Source of the DNA: Polytrichum commune
Taxonomy: Eukaryota; Streptophyta; Polytrichopsida; Polytrichales; Polytrichaceae
Assembly (NCBI GenBank): GCA_950295325.1
Contig: OX485803.1
Coordinates: forward strand, 37,897,554-37,961,553
Direction of reading: 5' to 3'
DNA: 64,000 nt
Numbering within the stretch: the first letter of the stretch is position 1; the number at the start of each line of letters is the position of its first letter. Below the pieces are notes generated by a model that was not told where the DNA came from, did not search any database, and saw only the letters and a program-made list of their open reading frames with translations. Below, piece by piece: positions 11,185 through 23,327 of this stretch. The position numbers and the translations under genes are program-made.

Positions 11185-11300
11185 GGATCGCATAAGGCTG
11201 CACTTGAATCGCATCAGGCTCCTCATGAATCGCATCAACCTCCACTTGAATCGCATCAGTCGCATCAGGCCCCACTCGAATTGCAACAGGCTCCATCGCG
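11185..11300 (-). repeat. 21-bp minisatellite at the inner edge of the right TIR
   Basis: About five units of GAATCGCATCAGGCTCC(A/T)CAT type, one of them enlarged by an internal CGCATCAGT duplication, run into the right TIR. The left TIR has only a single copy of this sequence, so the array is an expansion specific to the right end. It overlaps the last 48 bp of the TIR itself. Confidence 0.75.
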
Positions 11301-11774
11301 GCAGAAATCCGGGCAGTCTGTGGAAGGAGGAGCAGGTTACAAAGAAACAAGGGGAGTGGCAGAATGGAGTTTTTGAAAGAGTATGGGCCGCGCACTCCCC
11401 GAGGACGGCCGGCATCCCACCCATCGATGGATGTGGGTCATGGATGTGGATGATGGATCTCATGATGATCCATCCGCCCCAATGGCATGATGCCGCCATG
11501 GGGTCATGCGGTCATGGTAGCTGCTAGGGTAGACCGTAACCTCGGGAGGTGGGACGGCCCCGTTCCGTTGAAAGTGTGGCCAGCAGGGCAGGCCGCGTGG
11601 CAGCCACGGTGGCGGTGCTGGCGGGCGCAGGCCGGGAGAGAAAGGGGACCCTTCCCGTGCAAGGAGGCTTTCGTCGTTAGTGGCTGCTGGTACTGTGGCC
11701 CCTTCTGCCACCCGACTGCAGGGCCTCGATTTCCTAAACTCAATAAAGACTATTGGGTCCGGTAATGTTAGGGG
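11253..11774 (-). repeat. Right terminal inverted repeat of the MULE
   Basis: This is the reverse complement of 1580-2101, 522 bp with four transitions and no gaps. It ends TAATGTTA followed by GGGG and an A-run. The transposase gene reads inward from this end, starting somewhere beyond about 10622, so this TIR probably supplies its promoter. Confidence 0.95.
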
Positions 11775-14639
11775 AAAAAAACACTACATCAAATGATCCA
11801 TTAAAAATTGAAGTGACATGTACTACTAGGCACCTTAAGTACTATCAATTATAGCTCAAGCATTTTAGAAAACTTAACCCTTAACAATTGGAGAACATCA
11901 TGCACTTACTTACAAACTTAACTTTAGCCTTTGTTCTATTAATTGAGGAGGAGACTTTATTGGCCTTTCCCGAAATGCCGGCCTCTTAGGCGGCCACGTT
12001 ACTTTCTAGGGTTAGGGTTTTGTTATCCTTCGGGTTCCCTTTCTAACTAGGACACCAAAGTTAGGCTGGATAAATTTTTTGGCTTGCGAATTTTATAGAT
12101 ACCTTATTACTTTGTTCATTCTAGGGCATGTACTTTCCATTTCTTGGGTTCAACAGTAATATAGTCTTAGTATAAACTTCAAAATCCATAAATTACAAAC
12201 TATGTAACAAACTTTGTAAATTGATATTGTATACTAGAGCTAATGGTTTGATGTAGTGTTGCTTAGGCTCATCCGAGCTCAATCTTGATATCTTCATGTT
12301 ACCTGAGTACTTGGAAGTTGTTTGTACTTGATGCCTACATAAGTACTTGTAATGTTCACAACTTTGGAAATCAAGCCCACTCCTTGTTATATTTTTAAAA
12401 CTATGAATTAAAGCTCAAGTTGTATATTTGATTCACATGTAATATAGGTAATCACTACACAAAATAAATTCTACAAATTATTTGTGCACATCCAAAGATG
12501 CATCCACAAAAAAATGAAGTGAATTCTTCTTAATATTTATCTGGTAATATATTTTTCATATTAATGTAAATATAAATGTTCTTCATTAGGTGTGAGAAAT
12601 ATTTCAAGTACAAGTTGATCATATCAACTCTATGTAGATCATGTATTTTTTTGAATTTTTTATTAAATAACCAAACTTGAATTATTTTACAGACATAACA
12701 TATATGGCTTCTAGAAGTAACAACAACTATTGAATAATTTTGAATAATATGAAAGTTCTCCTCAAAACCTAAATAGTGAGACTAAAATTCAATCAGGTAA
12801 AGATATCCAAAAGATATTAATATATGAATAAGTGGAGGTTTGGCCAATTGTCAATCCTTGACCTTTTATCATTATCAAACATAAAGCTATCCAAAATATA
12901 AAGATATTGGATATTAAACATTATGATGAACACCATTATTACATGTTAAGTGATGAACTGATAACTTATAATACTAAGGGATAAATAACCTACAAAGAAA
13001 GTTAATTGGGACCTTGAATTCGACCATTTGACATTTGGTGATATATTGAGTTACTTAATACTAGAACTTAAAAGTTCAATAGAAATATGATTACTTACAA
13101 GAAAAACACACAAAACTAGAACCTCCAAATTATTGTTTAGTTTGATAGTTACAAAGAAACTCATTTAGAATTATCACGTGGAAGTTCTTTTCTATTTATT
13201 TATTTATAGATTACTTAGAGTTATTTGGTTATTTTAAAGGATACATATAGAAAAAAAATTATTAGTTAGGAAGGTTAATTAAAGTATATCAATGAATGAG
13301 CCACCTGAAGGCTATGATATATGTTAGTTCAATATACATAAATAATCAAATGAAAAAGGCTCTAAATACAAAAGAACGCATGTCTTAATAACATAATAAG
13401 GTTGGAAATAGAATTGGAAAATGACAAATAAGTGGCTAGCAATGGTAAGTTATTGTAGTCTAATTATTTGCAATTAAAAATATGCATTCATAAAAAATAA
13501 TTAATTCTAAAAATAATTAATGTAAATAAAATTTTATTATCTAAATCTAAAAATATGTATTCATTTATATTGAACCTTAGAAATATGTGTTAATAATAAT
13601 TTCACTAAAATAAAATCATTAATTGAATATGAACAATGCACTTGACCTTTTATTTTACTGTTATTGAACTCTTGACCTGGCAATCTTTCAACATACCAAA
13701 ATTTAACTTATATATAAATATATATCCAACCAAAAATATTTGATTATTTTTACTAGTTACTGTTCAATAAAGTGTTTAATCTCGGCATGAGAGAGTATTT
13801 TTGTTCCAATGACCTTTTGTGAGGTGGACGTTGGGTTATTATTAACATTACAAACAAACATTTTATGCATGCCAGCCTTGAAAGAGGTCCAAAGTTTTTA
13901 TTTATTTATTTAATTATGAAAATTTCTCATGTCCATTCTAATCAACAAAACTACCAAAACGTGTTTAAGAACTCATGAGAAATTGGTAGGTCATAGTTGT
14001 TCTATGACAGACCAAGTGATGTTACAACATGATATATGAAAGGTGCGGCTTTCCAAGAATTGCATTATAGATTCCAAATGGGGAACAAGTCAACAAATTT
14101 CATGAGTAACTGGACCGAAATACAAATCAACACAATGAACTCAAACAATTGTTGAAGGATATATTCAAAGAAGATGTTGTAGCAGTTTTACAAATTCATC
14201 TAGAATAATGGCTTGCTCGAGGTAATACTATGACCCACTTACTATAGTGCATGCCAACGCTATTAATATTATTCATAGGTGAAGAGCTAGATTGGTATGA
14301 GATCATATGTTCTTTTAAGTTCCATTTGTACTTGAACTAGTTGAAATATTTGCACAACCATAGATATCACTATTTCAATTTTGTCATGTCATTTATAACC
14401 TAGAAATGGACAAATCTTTGGTCATACAAGCAAATTCTTGAGGAAATTCTTGAAGGAATGTGTAGGAATTCTTAAATTGAGTTATGGAAAATTTTATAAA
14501 AGATTATGTTATTCATGCATTGGCAACTGATGGGCCCCAAAAACTACAACAATGCAAATTATTGGGTGCACCTTATGTGCAAAGAGTTGTTCATATTTTG
14601 AATGATTGTTCCTTATACCTACTTTTCAGTCCCGGGGGT
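11775..14639. other. AT-rich DNA between the MULE and a MITE, no gene seen
   Basis: The region is strongly AT-rich with many A and T runs. No frame longer than about 60 codons and no recognisable protein fragment was found. Near 14100-14230 short coding-like stretches may be old retroelement remains, but none can be named. Confidence 0.5.
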
Positions 14640-14910
14640 GTACCGTAGTACCATAGCTGGTTCGTTCAAAAATAATTCTAAAAATAAAAAACGTAAAAAT
14701 TATGAAATTATGAAGATAGAAAAACGAAAATAAAATTAATTAATTTTTGCAATCTTTTGGTGTTTCTAAGCCATTTAAGGTCATTTTTACTGATTTTTTT
14801 GCTAAAAATGAAAATTGAGAAATTCAATTTTTTGAGAGGCGAACCTTATTTTTTCAAAATAAATAAATATTCGTTCGCCAGGGGACGAACCAGCTATTGT
14901 GTTACGGTAC
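14640..14910. mobile_element. MITE of 271 bp with TIR GTACCGTA..GCTGGTTCGT
   Basis: The left end reads GTACCGTAGTACCATAGCTG and continues GTTCGTTC. The reverse complement of the right end reads GTACCGTAACACAATAGCTG and continues GTTCGTCC. The interior is AT-rich and non-coding. No clear target duplication is visible, so the superfamily is unassigned. Confidence 0.6.
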
Positions 14911-17416
14911 TCTTCATTGGAAACCTAAATGATGCAGGTTAGTCACTGAAATTAAACCCCCTATACACAAGAATATAGAGAGAAACAAATGTATATGTAA
15001 TGGCAAGCTAAAAATGGACTCATGTATTTATACTAAGCTTTTTAGTTTAATGTGATAAATACCTCCACTACATATAGAAAAGCAACACCATAACAACCCA
15101 TAACCCAAATTCAATTCATAACCCAAATGCAAACCCTAATAAGAATGGACAAGGTAGTCATTAAGGACAATATCACATGACAACAATGGATGACAACATG
15201 AATCGGATGAAAGTAAGACACCTATTGTTAATTTTCTCTCTCAACCTCAAGGCCCCCTTTTGTACACGTACCTTTACTTCAATATTCTTAATAATCTATT
15301 CATATGTATACATAATAGAAAAATAATGCCTCTCCCTTATGTATACTATGTACACTAATGCCTCAAATAATTCCCCTTCTTACATGCACATTAGTTCATA
15401 TGTGGTATGAAGAGTCTACCCCCTGGGTTTTCAATGCAACCAAACTTTATAGCCCTCGTAATAATCCAAATTTGAAGTGAATGTAATGGATTGGGCTAAC
15501 ATCTTCAACATTTGGATAAACATGCGAGACCAAAAGATACTTACACTTGATTGATAGTTTATTACTACAAATCAAACATGTATTTTTATTATTTAACATA
15601 TAAGTTTCTTAAAATATTATGTAACCCAAAATTAAGGTGAAATTTTAGAGTGCAATCTAGATATCGATTGAGATCCATTACTGTTTTTGAAAACATTACA
15701 TGAAACTTTGGATTTGGATTTAAAGGTCAAGTGGAATTTGTCAAACATTGGTGTCTACAGTCTACCATCGACTCCTCAACTCACTCATGGACAAAGTTGG
15801 AATTGTCCTTTTTGTCATCAAAATACTTGTGAACTAAAAGATAATAATAGCCCAAAAGATATGTGCCATGTCTGTGAACTGTTATTGTACTCAAAAGTCA
15901 ACAAACATGTACTTCACAATACTTCATGATGCACATTCTACCGGATAAAGAAAACAATGTGATGAACATTAATCATCTTAGTAAAGGAATTCACATTGAC
16001 ATTGACATCAAGTTATAGTAGAGCTCACTCCAAAATTAATATCCTCGACACTAATTGGCATAGAAAGAAAAGAAAAGAAAAGAAGAAAAAAAACGTTGGT
16101 AAAGTCAACATGGAGAAATGAAAGTGGGGGCTGCTGGAATACCAATATGTCAATAGAAGATTACCACACTAATTGAAGTTTAAAGCTGTAATCGGTTGAC
16201 ATTCCAACCACTAGTTCTAGTTGTTCAATAAGCCGCTCACGATTTAAGGTATGTGGGTGTTATTTGGTTCCTTTTTCATATTCTCCAATTTCTACTGATT
16301 AGTTTCACACAACAAAAATTGTGTTGCATTAACAAATCTACGATGAAACATATGCAAAAAATGGACTGTAAATTGAACCTCCCATGTTGTAGTTAAGGTT
16401 ATCGGAAGGACAAGTTTGTTGATTTCTGAGCTGGATACATAGGTCCTCTCAATTGTGTTGACTATTGAGTGTAGAGTAGTTATTAATATTTGAAGACATA
16501 GTTCAATCTCTTTTTAACATGTGCAAATCTGGTGCTTGCCGTTTGATCCTCACCGAACCGCATACAAACCAAACAGACAGGTTCGATTAAGAAAATTAAC
16601 CGCATAACACACGCATATCTTAGGTGATTTTACCATATGTGGGTGTGTTCATCATGACTAGACAAACGATCCATTTAAGATTGTTCAAAAAAAAAGTACT
16701 TTTGATATTATTCTTCACAAAAAGTCATTCCATATACCAATCAAACATAGGCATTTGCATTAGACTTGTGTTCTACAAAGGCCCCCACACCTTATTTCCT
16801 GAGTGGTTGGAGACTGAGGTCCAGCCAAGCCTATTACGAGGTGGAAACAGAGTGAACTATTTATATAATAAAGAGTAGCGAAAACATAGTGAACCTTCTA
16901 CAGTAAATCAATGACTAAGTATTGAAATTGTAGTTTCCAAATGACATGAATGTACTATATAAGTAGGGAGTGGTTTTGAACTTCAAACAATTCTCATCGG
17001 TCAAAATCAATGAGCATTATTATTGAATGCACATTCTACAAAAAGGATTCATGACTTGTCCAGCATAAACAGTCCAATTCCATTTGATCAAGATATGAGC
17101 ATCAGAACACACAAATGTGAAGGAGATTTTTTCTATCTTACAAAGTGGAATCCTTGAGCACAACACACATGGAGAGGATGCAAACACCTAAGTTACATAG
17201 TACATTCACTGCTTGAAGAAGGATATCTATTTGTCTGCCACAAGTCTGCAGAATCGAAGCACCAACACTGACGTGCCCCTATGCAGTAAGTACCTATGCA
17301 CAAATGTATGGAGCAAGTAGCACCGCCTTTTCCTAAGCAAAAAATGGGACTCTGCTGTGGATCACATGAGATGGGCTGGCTATGGATGACGTCGAGTCAC
17401 ATTTATCTATGCATCG
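14911..17416. other. AT-rich intergenic DNA with one Cys-rich small ORF
   Basis: Most of this stretch shows no gene. An 80-aa frame at 15687-15929 (plus) contains CPFCHQNTC and MCHVCE, two Cys pairs about 25 residues apart, which would suit a small zinc-binding fold, but I recognise no family and no splice neighbours. Around 16370-16620 there is a diverged copy of a sequence also found at 34230-34480 (shared word GATCCTC(A/G)CCGAACC). Confidence 0.35.
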
Positions 17417-20022
17417 TCAGTATCCCATCTTCTGCACAGATGGTGCTTGCTCGTATGCCACTCGGTTATGTTGCCACCCTGAACAATTAACAGAACGATT
17501 CACATCACTTGCTGGGAAAATCACGCACATTTTTGCATCATCAGGCTTACTCCATCAAAGGTAGAACATAAGTAAAATGCATGTCATTTCCATTAGGAAG
17601 AGATTATGCCCTCCACCCGAAGTTTCTTAGGGAAAACCACACATCCACCTCATTCAAAAGATAATGTCATATGGTCCAAGGTATTATCTACGAAGTTCTC
17701 CAATCGTGTGTCCATAATTAGATCTTTCACATTCTAGCATCGTCAGGCTTAATTCATCAACATTAGATAATGGTGATGGGGTGGATCCAGATCTACATGA
17801 AGAACATCACATACCAAGAGCAGGGTCGATGCCATGATGTTGAAGCTCACGGATTTGTTGGGACAAGGAGCAACAAGTGCACCAGTAATCAGTGCAGCAA
17901 TCACCACAAGGAGCAGGAGGCAAGCCATATTTGGCCCTCAGGCGTCCCCTGTAGCCACAACTGTACAAGAACCCACAACCTGTGCAATATTGGAGTAGAC
18001 ACCACAAGCATCCTGCACTCCCACATGCTGCATGTCCACACAACAACCAGAATCATAAGAAAATTGTCACCAAACATCGATGAATCCATTCCAACAAACG
18101 ATTGGCCTAGCTCCTTTGACTTGATCATTCATAACCGGGGAGCACATCAACCACAACTCCCTTTTGATTTTCTATATGCACACAGAACATTTCATCCATA
18201 ATCTCCAACATTTGTCTCATAAGAGACTAGCTATGTCCCATAAACGGCTTGAGTAGGTGGGTGCCTTGCTATGATATAATGCACCTTGTCATTTACTTTC
18301 CTCTTACCAGTGATGTAGTCCACAACCATTCAATTCTCCTCCAAGTTGATCATTCACAACTAATCACTCATTCAAGTAAAGAGCACATTTAACAACTCCC
18401 TTTTGTTTTTCTATATAAACATTAGATCATTTCACCCACAACTTCTAATATTTGCCCCTGAGCATATTGGTTATGCTTCATTAACGGCTTGAGTAGGTGA
18501 ATGTCTTGCTGCTATTGCAGCTTTTCGTCATTCACTTTCCTCTCACCAGTTACGTAGTTCAAAACCATCGTCTTGATAGTCCTCCCAAAGCCCATCTTAA
18601 AGACTTTAGTAAAGTTTGAGGAACAAACTTTGTGGCACGAGTGAATAATAGCGTCAGGGGGCTAGTCAACTATAAGTGAACTCAAAAGTGCGATACTAAG
18701 GCAGTGGGGGTGTGCCACTTCATGGAAACCAGATTAAAAACGGCTATTGTTTCATATTCTCTGATTCCTCTCAACTTGCATAGCAATGGCCCAGAGTTCT
18801 TTAAGGTGCTTGGATGCTTCTTTCACGCATAAAAAAGCTGTAGGGGCCACGACTCACAGTTCACCTTTGTACGAGAAGCAGATGAACTTACAGACTTTTT
18901 AGTTACTTCTTTTACTCAAAAGAAGATTGTTGAGTAACAAATCTACTGCCACTTCCAGCTTAGTACTTTCTAATGTTCAAGATATTGACAAATTAAAAAT
19001 GAAACAAAAAAAAGGGAACGAGAATCATAATGAGGAGAGATACAGTAGAGACAGTGGAAAAAAAAACTACTCACAGCTTACGCCTTGATCAATGATCTCC
19101 GCCAAGCGTCCAACCAACACACACGGGCAGCAGGTCGCACACATACCTGTCGGACCATAAAACAACTGAATCATTAGTCTAACTTCATGTCAGGTCCAAA
19201 TGCAGTGTATATATGTATTGTAATTTGTGGATGTTCATGTTCTCCCCATCGGTGTAGCGCAAACTGTAGTGTACCATTTACAGTGCTTCCGAACTTCGTA
19301 TTATATTCGAGGAAACTAGGCAGGATTCCAAAAAAAACAAAAAAAAACAAAAAAACGAAAAAAACGAAATCGAAATCAATCTTCAGGATAACACACTAGA
19401 CCTGCTAATTACTGTACTTATAAATGCTTAACCCCCGTTTAACATGCTCGTCGCATCCATCAATCATGCTTTCGATGATTCCGATATATAAGAAGCGCAT
19501 CATATTCTTTCGGGAAAGACATCGTTGTTGTCACCCTTACAATTTCCTCAAAGCGGTCAAGAGGCTGCGTGGTTGAAATTTATCTAGGAAACAAAACTGA
19601 GAATGCCGATCTCGGCTTACGCATGGTCCTGTAGCACCTCTTAGATGTGAAACGGTCTCTGCGGAGTTTTCAACTCGAGGCTGGGGCAGGGTCAAGATCT
19701 TGCAGCAAAATTAACCTTCGCATAGGACCAACTTCTGGAAATGGGCTTGTAGAAGTCATGACGAAGATGATGAGGATGATGGCACTCAAAAAGAGAAGCG
19801 GACTACGTCTGGCCTCATCGTCACGATGTTCGCCAATTAGTAGTGCCGATTCCATGAGCTTTGCCACCAACATCGTGCGCGTGATGAGGATCTCTCAACA
19901 ACATTAATTCCACTTGTGCAGATGAACGAAAGTAGTAACTTACAGGAATTGATGTCTTCGAAGCATCCACAAATATCTGTGGACCACTGGCCGCTGCCAG
20001 GAGGTGGGTACGAGGCCGCCAT
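17417..20022 (-). CDS. PLAC8 / plant cadmium resistance (PCR)-like membrane protein, four exons
   Basis: Exons are 20022-19944, 19146-19075, 18027-17815 and 17478-17417, giving 141 aa. Introns are CCT|GTAAGT..GACAG, GCT|GTGAGT..ATGCAG and TTG|GTATGT..TTCAG, all in phase 1, and every junction restores the family sequence. Features in order are an N-terminal PPPGSGQWST (the WST signature, residues 13-15), Cys-rich CMCATCCPC (27-35) equivalent to the CCxxxxCPC block of the family, GRLAEIIDQG (39-48), SCGSAGCLW with a hydrophobic segment through LYSC, RGRLRAKYGL, CGDCCTDYWC, QQIRELQHHGIDPALGW and a short tail ending KMGY. Known members are small membrane proteins acting in heavy-metal (Cd, Zn) tolerance or in organ-size control. 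Which applies here is open. The length is normal for the family and no damage is visible. The N-terminus could be longer, since the frame is open upstream of the ATG. Confidence 0.88.
18122..18590. repeat. Direct repeat (about 235 bp, two diverged copies) inside the second PLAC8 intron
   Basis: Copies begin near 18122 and 18356 and share ACAACTCCCTTTTG, ACGGCTTGAGTAGGTG, TCATT(T/C)ACTTTCCTCT and CACCAGT. The copies differ at many places, so the duplication is old. It accounts for nearly half of this 1047-bp intron (18028-19074). Confidence 0.65.
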
Positions 20023-20434
20023 GTGTACTGATCTGAAGCTCCTAGCCCTCTTGACGTCGAACGGTCTAGACGTCCAGAGGTGGGTCGCAGTTGAGAAAAA
20101 CAGAGTTAACTTAATTAGAGATGCGACTCGGGTCTAGAAGTGATGAGAAGTGACGTGAATGGCAACTGGGAAGTAGACGGGGATTCCCAAGTGAGGAAGA
20201 AGGAGGAGGAACAGGCTGCAGGAGGAGAGATGGCGATGGATACGGGAACTCCGAGCTGGATGGAGCGCTATTTAGCAACGGCTATGGCGGCGGCATCTCC
20301 GCCCCCATCCACGCCCCCGTTGACTATCTTGGCCATCTAATTCTCCCCAACCCTACTTAAAGCTACATACCAATTTCTAAGTCCTTGCGAGCGAGCGATC
20401 GATCGAGGAGTTAAAGTCCGACTCCCGGGGATCC
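20023..20434 (-). promoter_or_regulatory. 5' leader and proximal promoter region of the PLAC8-like gene
   Basis: The minus strand here is pyrimidine-rich (CTCTCCTCCTGCAGCC and similar), as in a 5' leader. A TATA-like CTAAATAG lies near 20266-20274, about 245 bp before the ATG. The region is only 412 bp long because a long inverted-repeat element starts at 20435. Assignment is by position and composition only. Confidence 0.4.
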
Positions 20435-23327
20435 CCCTGTCACTAGGGCGCTCCATAGAACCAAGGGCAGAGTGAACCCTGGCCATGGATGCGCCCCGGG
20501 ACGGTGGACGGCCGAGATTTGAGGCGGGCAGCTACCCCTGCCAGGGCTGCGGGCCGGGCCGGGCAGGGCAGGGCTGGGGCCCACGGAGGAGGCAGGGGAG
20601 CTAGGCCAGTTGGGCCACTTCACACACGAGGCTGCGAGCCCAAACTTGGACACCTTCGCACTTGGACTATATTCAAATATTGTTCTCCCTCTTTAGTATG
20701 ACACGTTTAGGAAACACACCAAAAAATCGTATTATCGAGGTGCCCGCCTTCTCATTAATATGACAAATGGCGTAAAGTTGTCGTATTATCGCGGGAATAC
20801 GAAAACATAAGTAATTTGTGCTTAAACATATATACAATGAGGTTAAGCAACATAGATGGTATGACTTATAACTCATAACTCCAAAAAAATACAAATATTC
20901 TTAAGAATTCTTGAAATAAAAGTCCAAAGATCTCTAGTGTTGCTTACCTAGTATAGCAATTGTCATCTTATCTAAATTCCCTACTAAATTTTGAAATGAT
21001 GCATGATGTTAAGCATCAAGATATTGGTGATACTATATCACCCGTGTATAAGGCAACATACTAGGCATGAGGCTACTCTAACCCTAACCATGTCCATTCT
21101 ACATTAGTAACTTGATATCATTAAGTTCTCAATGAAAAGTGAAGTTTCCAAGTAGTTTTCAAGTAGTTCCCAAATGAAAATGGATGTACTTTAGATGTAC
21201 ATAACATAGATTAAAAGAATTTTAGCGGTAACTACCTCTTTGATATGACAAAACGGAGATTCTAAATGTCGCATTATTGAGTGTCATAGTCGAGAGAATT
21301 TTGGACCAAAAAGTTTGGCTCCCCAAAAATGTGAATAATATCGAGGGTGTCATATAAACGAGTGTTGTATAACCAAGTTAGATTATACCACCTCTTGGAG
21401 GTAGGTCTAACACAAAACCGGGAGACCATGGCACTCCGAAATCTCACAACCATTGATTTATTTGATTTTACCATGTGTGAGGACCCACATGAATAGAAAT
21501 TCATAGAAATAGCATTTGGTTGAGAGGCCAGTCACATATGGCTTCACACTATACTCAAGGATCCATGATCACACTACATGATTTTGGAGGTGTCTTGGAT
21601 CGGCCTTTGTACACTTTCTTTTGGGCTCTCACAATTTCAGGGTCACGGCATTCGCCTCGTGTGTGAAGTGACCCTAAATGCAACCTACAACTAGTAAGGA
21701 GGATAGGAAGGGTTTATGAGGGGATTTAACAATCATTTCACAAACGAATCAGACTGTCAACCTAAATAGCTTTTAGGATAGGCAAACCACATATCACTCA
21801 AATATAGTCTATTGGTGTCCCAATACCGAATAAGGATTATCTACATTAGATGTAAGCAATTGCAACCCTGGACGTATACAACTACCCCTTGTAATTTCAA
21901 TAATGCAAGGAATTCAATTACATCCATGCTACAAGGTCAAGTAAATCTAATATATTCATCAGGTAAGGTTATCCCCAATATGGATTCGCCATTATGTTCA
22001 ATTAGAAGTGTATATTGTCTATTGAGGAAGATGGATTTGTAAACAATTTAGATGATGTGGGAGAAGATGATGTAGTTTCTCCTTCACAAAGCCCTGAATT
22101 TAACCCTCTATCTCCAACCATGAATGATATTGGTGTGTGAGATGATAGTCTTGGTATAGTACAAGTGCAACAATCAAAAGTCAAGGATCCTCCTCAAATC
22201 CAAGTTTGATTGGCAAAGCTAAATGATCTATATGTTGAGTTGGGTCGAGATTTCTTCACAACATACAAGAAGACAACTATAGGTTTTGAACATATAGAAA
22301 ACGCAATCAAGAGGTTGAATGGCCTAAAAAAAGAACGCCAATTTGTTTTAAATCCTCAATCAGTTATTGTACGTATATCTTTACCTCATGCTAGTAATAA
22401 TATCGCTTTAGTTCAAGCCAATGTGTCAAGGATCAGGTTTGGGCATAGGAAGCCATGGAATCCCAAAAATAAGGATGTAGTTGGTTCAAGTGGGGACACG
22501 AACCCGTACACAAGCATAAGGTACTTATACTACACTACGATTTATTGAAATTGCTATTAGATAAATTGGTATGATTAGTTCATAACACAAATTTATTATT
22601 TCCATGGCCCAAATTTAGTCTATGCTTGGGGCCATGGCTCAAATATAACATCACCAATATCTTGATGCTTAACGTCATGCATCATTATTGTCTAGTTTCT
22701 TATTACATAACTCTTTATATTTTGTTATTAAAAAAATTATTAGTTTTCAAAATTTAGTAGGGAATTTAGATAAGATGACAATTGCTATACTAGGTAAGCA
22801 ACACTAGAGATCTTTGGACTTTTATTTCAAGAATTCTTGAGAATATTTGTATTTGTTTGGAGTTGTGAGTTATAAGTCATACCATCTATGTTGCTTAACC
22901 TCATTGTATATATGTTTAAGCACATATTACTTATGTTTTCGTATTCCCACGATAATACGACAACTTTACGCCATTTGTCATATTAATGAGAAGGCGGGCA
23001 CCTCGATAATACAATTTTTTGGTGTGTTTCCTAAACGCATCATACTAAAGAGGGAGAACAATATTTGAATATAGTCCAAGTGCGAAGGTGTCCAAGTTTG
23101 GGCTCGTAGCCTCGTGTGGGAAATGGCCCCACTGGCCTAGCTCCCCTGCCTCCACATGCCTCCTCCATGGGCCCCAGCCCCGGGCCAGCCATGCCCTGCC
23201 CTGCCCGGCCCGCAACCCTGGCAGGGGTAGCTGCCCGCCTCAAATCTCGGCCGTCCACCGTCCCGGGGCGCATCCATGGCCAGGGTTCACTCTGCCCTTG
23301 GTTCTATGGAGCGCCCTAGTGACAGGG
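20435..23327. mobile_element. Long-inverted-repeat element, 2.9 kb, MULE-like or foldback
   Basis: The left arm (20435-about 21031) and right arm (about 22650-23327) are inverted copies that begin CCCTGTCACTAGGGCGCTCC. The right arm carries about 60-80 bp of extra sequence. The outer 250 bp are very GC-rich, the inner part of the arms AT-rich with TGTCGTATTATCG-like words. The flanks CGGGGATCC (left) and CTCCGATCC (right) agree at six of nine positions and could be a decayed 9-bp target duplication, which would fit a MULE. The centre holds a fragment resembling the C-terminus of FAR1/MULE-type proteins. A transcript across it would fold into a long hairpin. Confidence 0.6.
22210..22548 (+). 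pseudogene. Protein fragment inside the inverted-repeat element, possibly FAR1/MULE C-terminal remnant
   Basis: The frame contains LNDLYVELGRDFFTTYKKTT and a following stretch with LNGLKKERQFVLNPQSVIVR, which looks like real, once-selected protein and recalls the region after the transposase domain in FAR1-related proteins. Related coding-like text with stops continues upstream (about 22030-22200: DDVVSPSQSPEFNPLSPTMN). No start, no DDE residues and no zinc finger are present. It is best read as a captured or decayed fragment; the family call is tentative. Confidence 0.4.

Larger units (their letters stand above)
1580..11774. mobile_element. Complete Mutator-like transposon (MULE), 10.2 kb, with long TIRs and convergent genes
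   Basis: The two ends are inverted copies of the same 522 bp (1580-2101 and 11253-11774), with terminal sequence TAACATTACC just inside a CCCC/GGGG end. Between them lie a spliced transposase gene with MULE-type DDE and SWIM motifs (minus strand), a spliced accessory gene (plus strand) and a small third ORF. The two main genes start near opposite TIRs and converge, as mudrA and mudrB do in maize MuDR. I count four mismatches between the TIRs and no indels, so the element is young or its ends have been homogenised. No convincing 9-bp target duplication is visible: the left flank is ATGAAAAAA and the right AAAAAAACA. In-frame stops in both main genes suggest this copy no longer encodes intact proteins. 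Confidence 0.9.

Noticed and set aside
1571..11783. A-run flanks of the large MULE as a target duplication
   Set aside because: ATGAAAAAA and AAAAAAACA agree only in their A-run; this is too weak to call.
18046..18046. Start of the third PLAC8 exon at an apparent ATG/TTG near 18046
   Set aside because: The ATGCAG acceptor at 18028-18029 with phase 1 restores the conserved SSCGS text; the longer frame includes intron sequence.
20435..23327. CACTA transposon, because the ends contain CACTAGGGCG
   Set aside because: Inverted homology extends outward past CACTA (CCCTGT), and the 3-bp flanks TGT/ACA are inverse, not direct, so they are not a CACTA target duplication.
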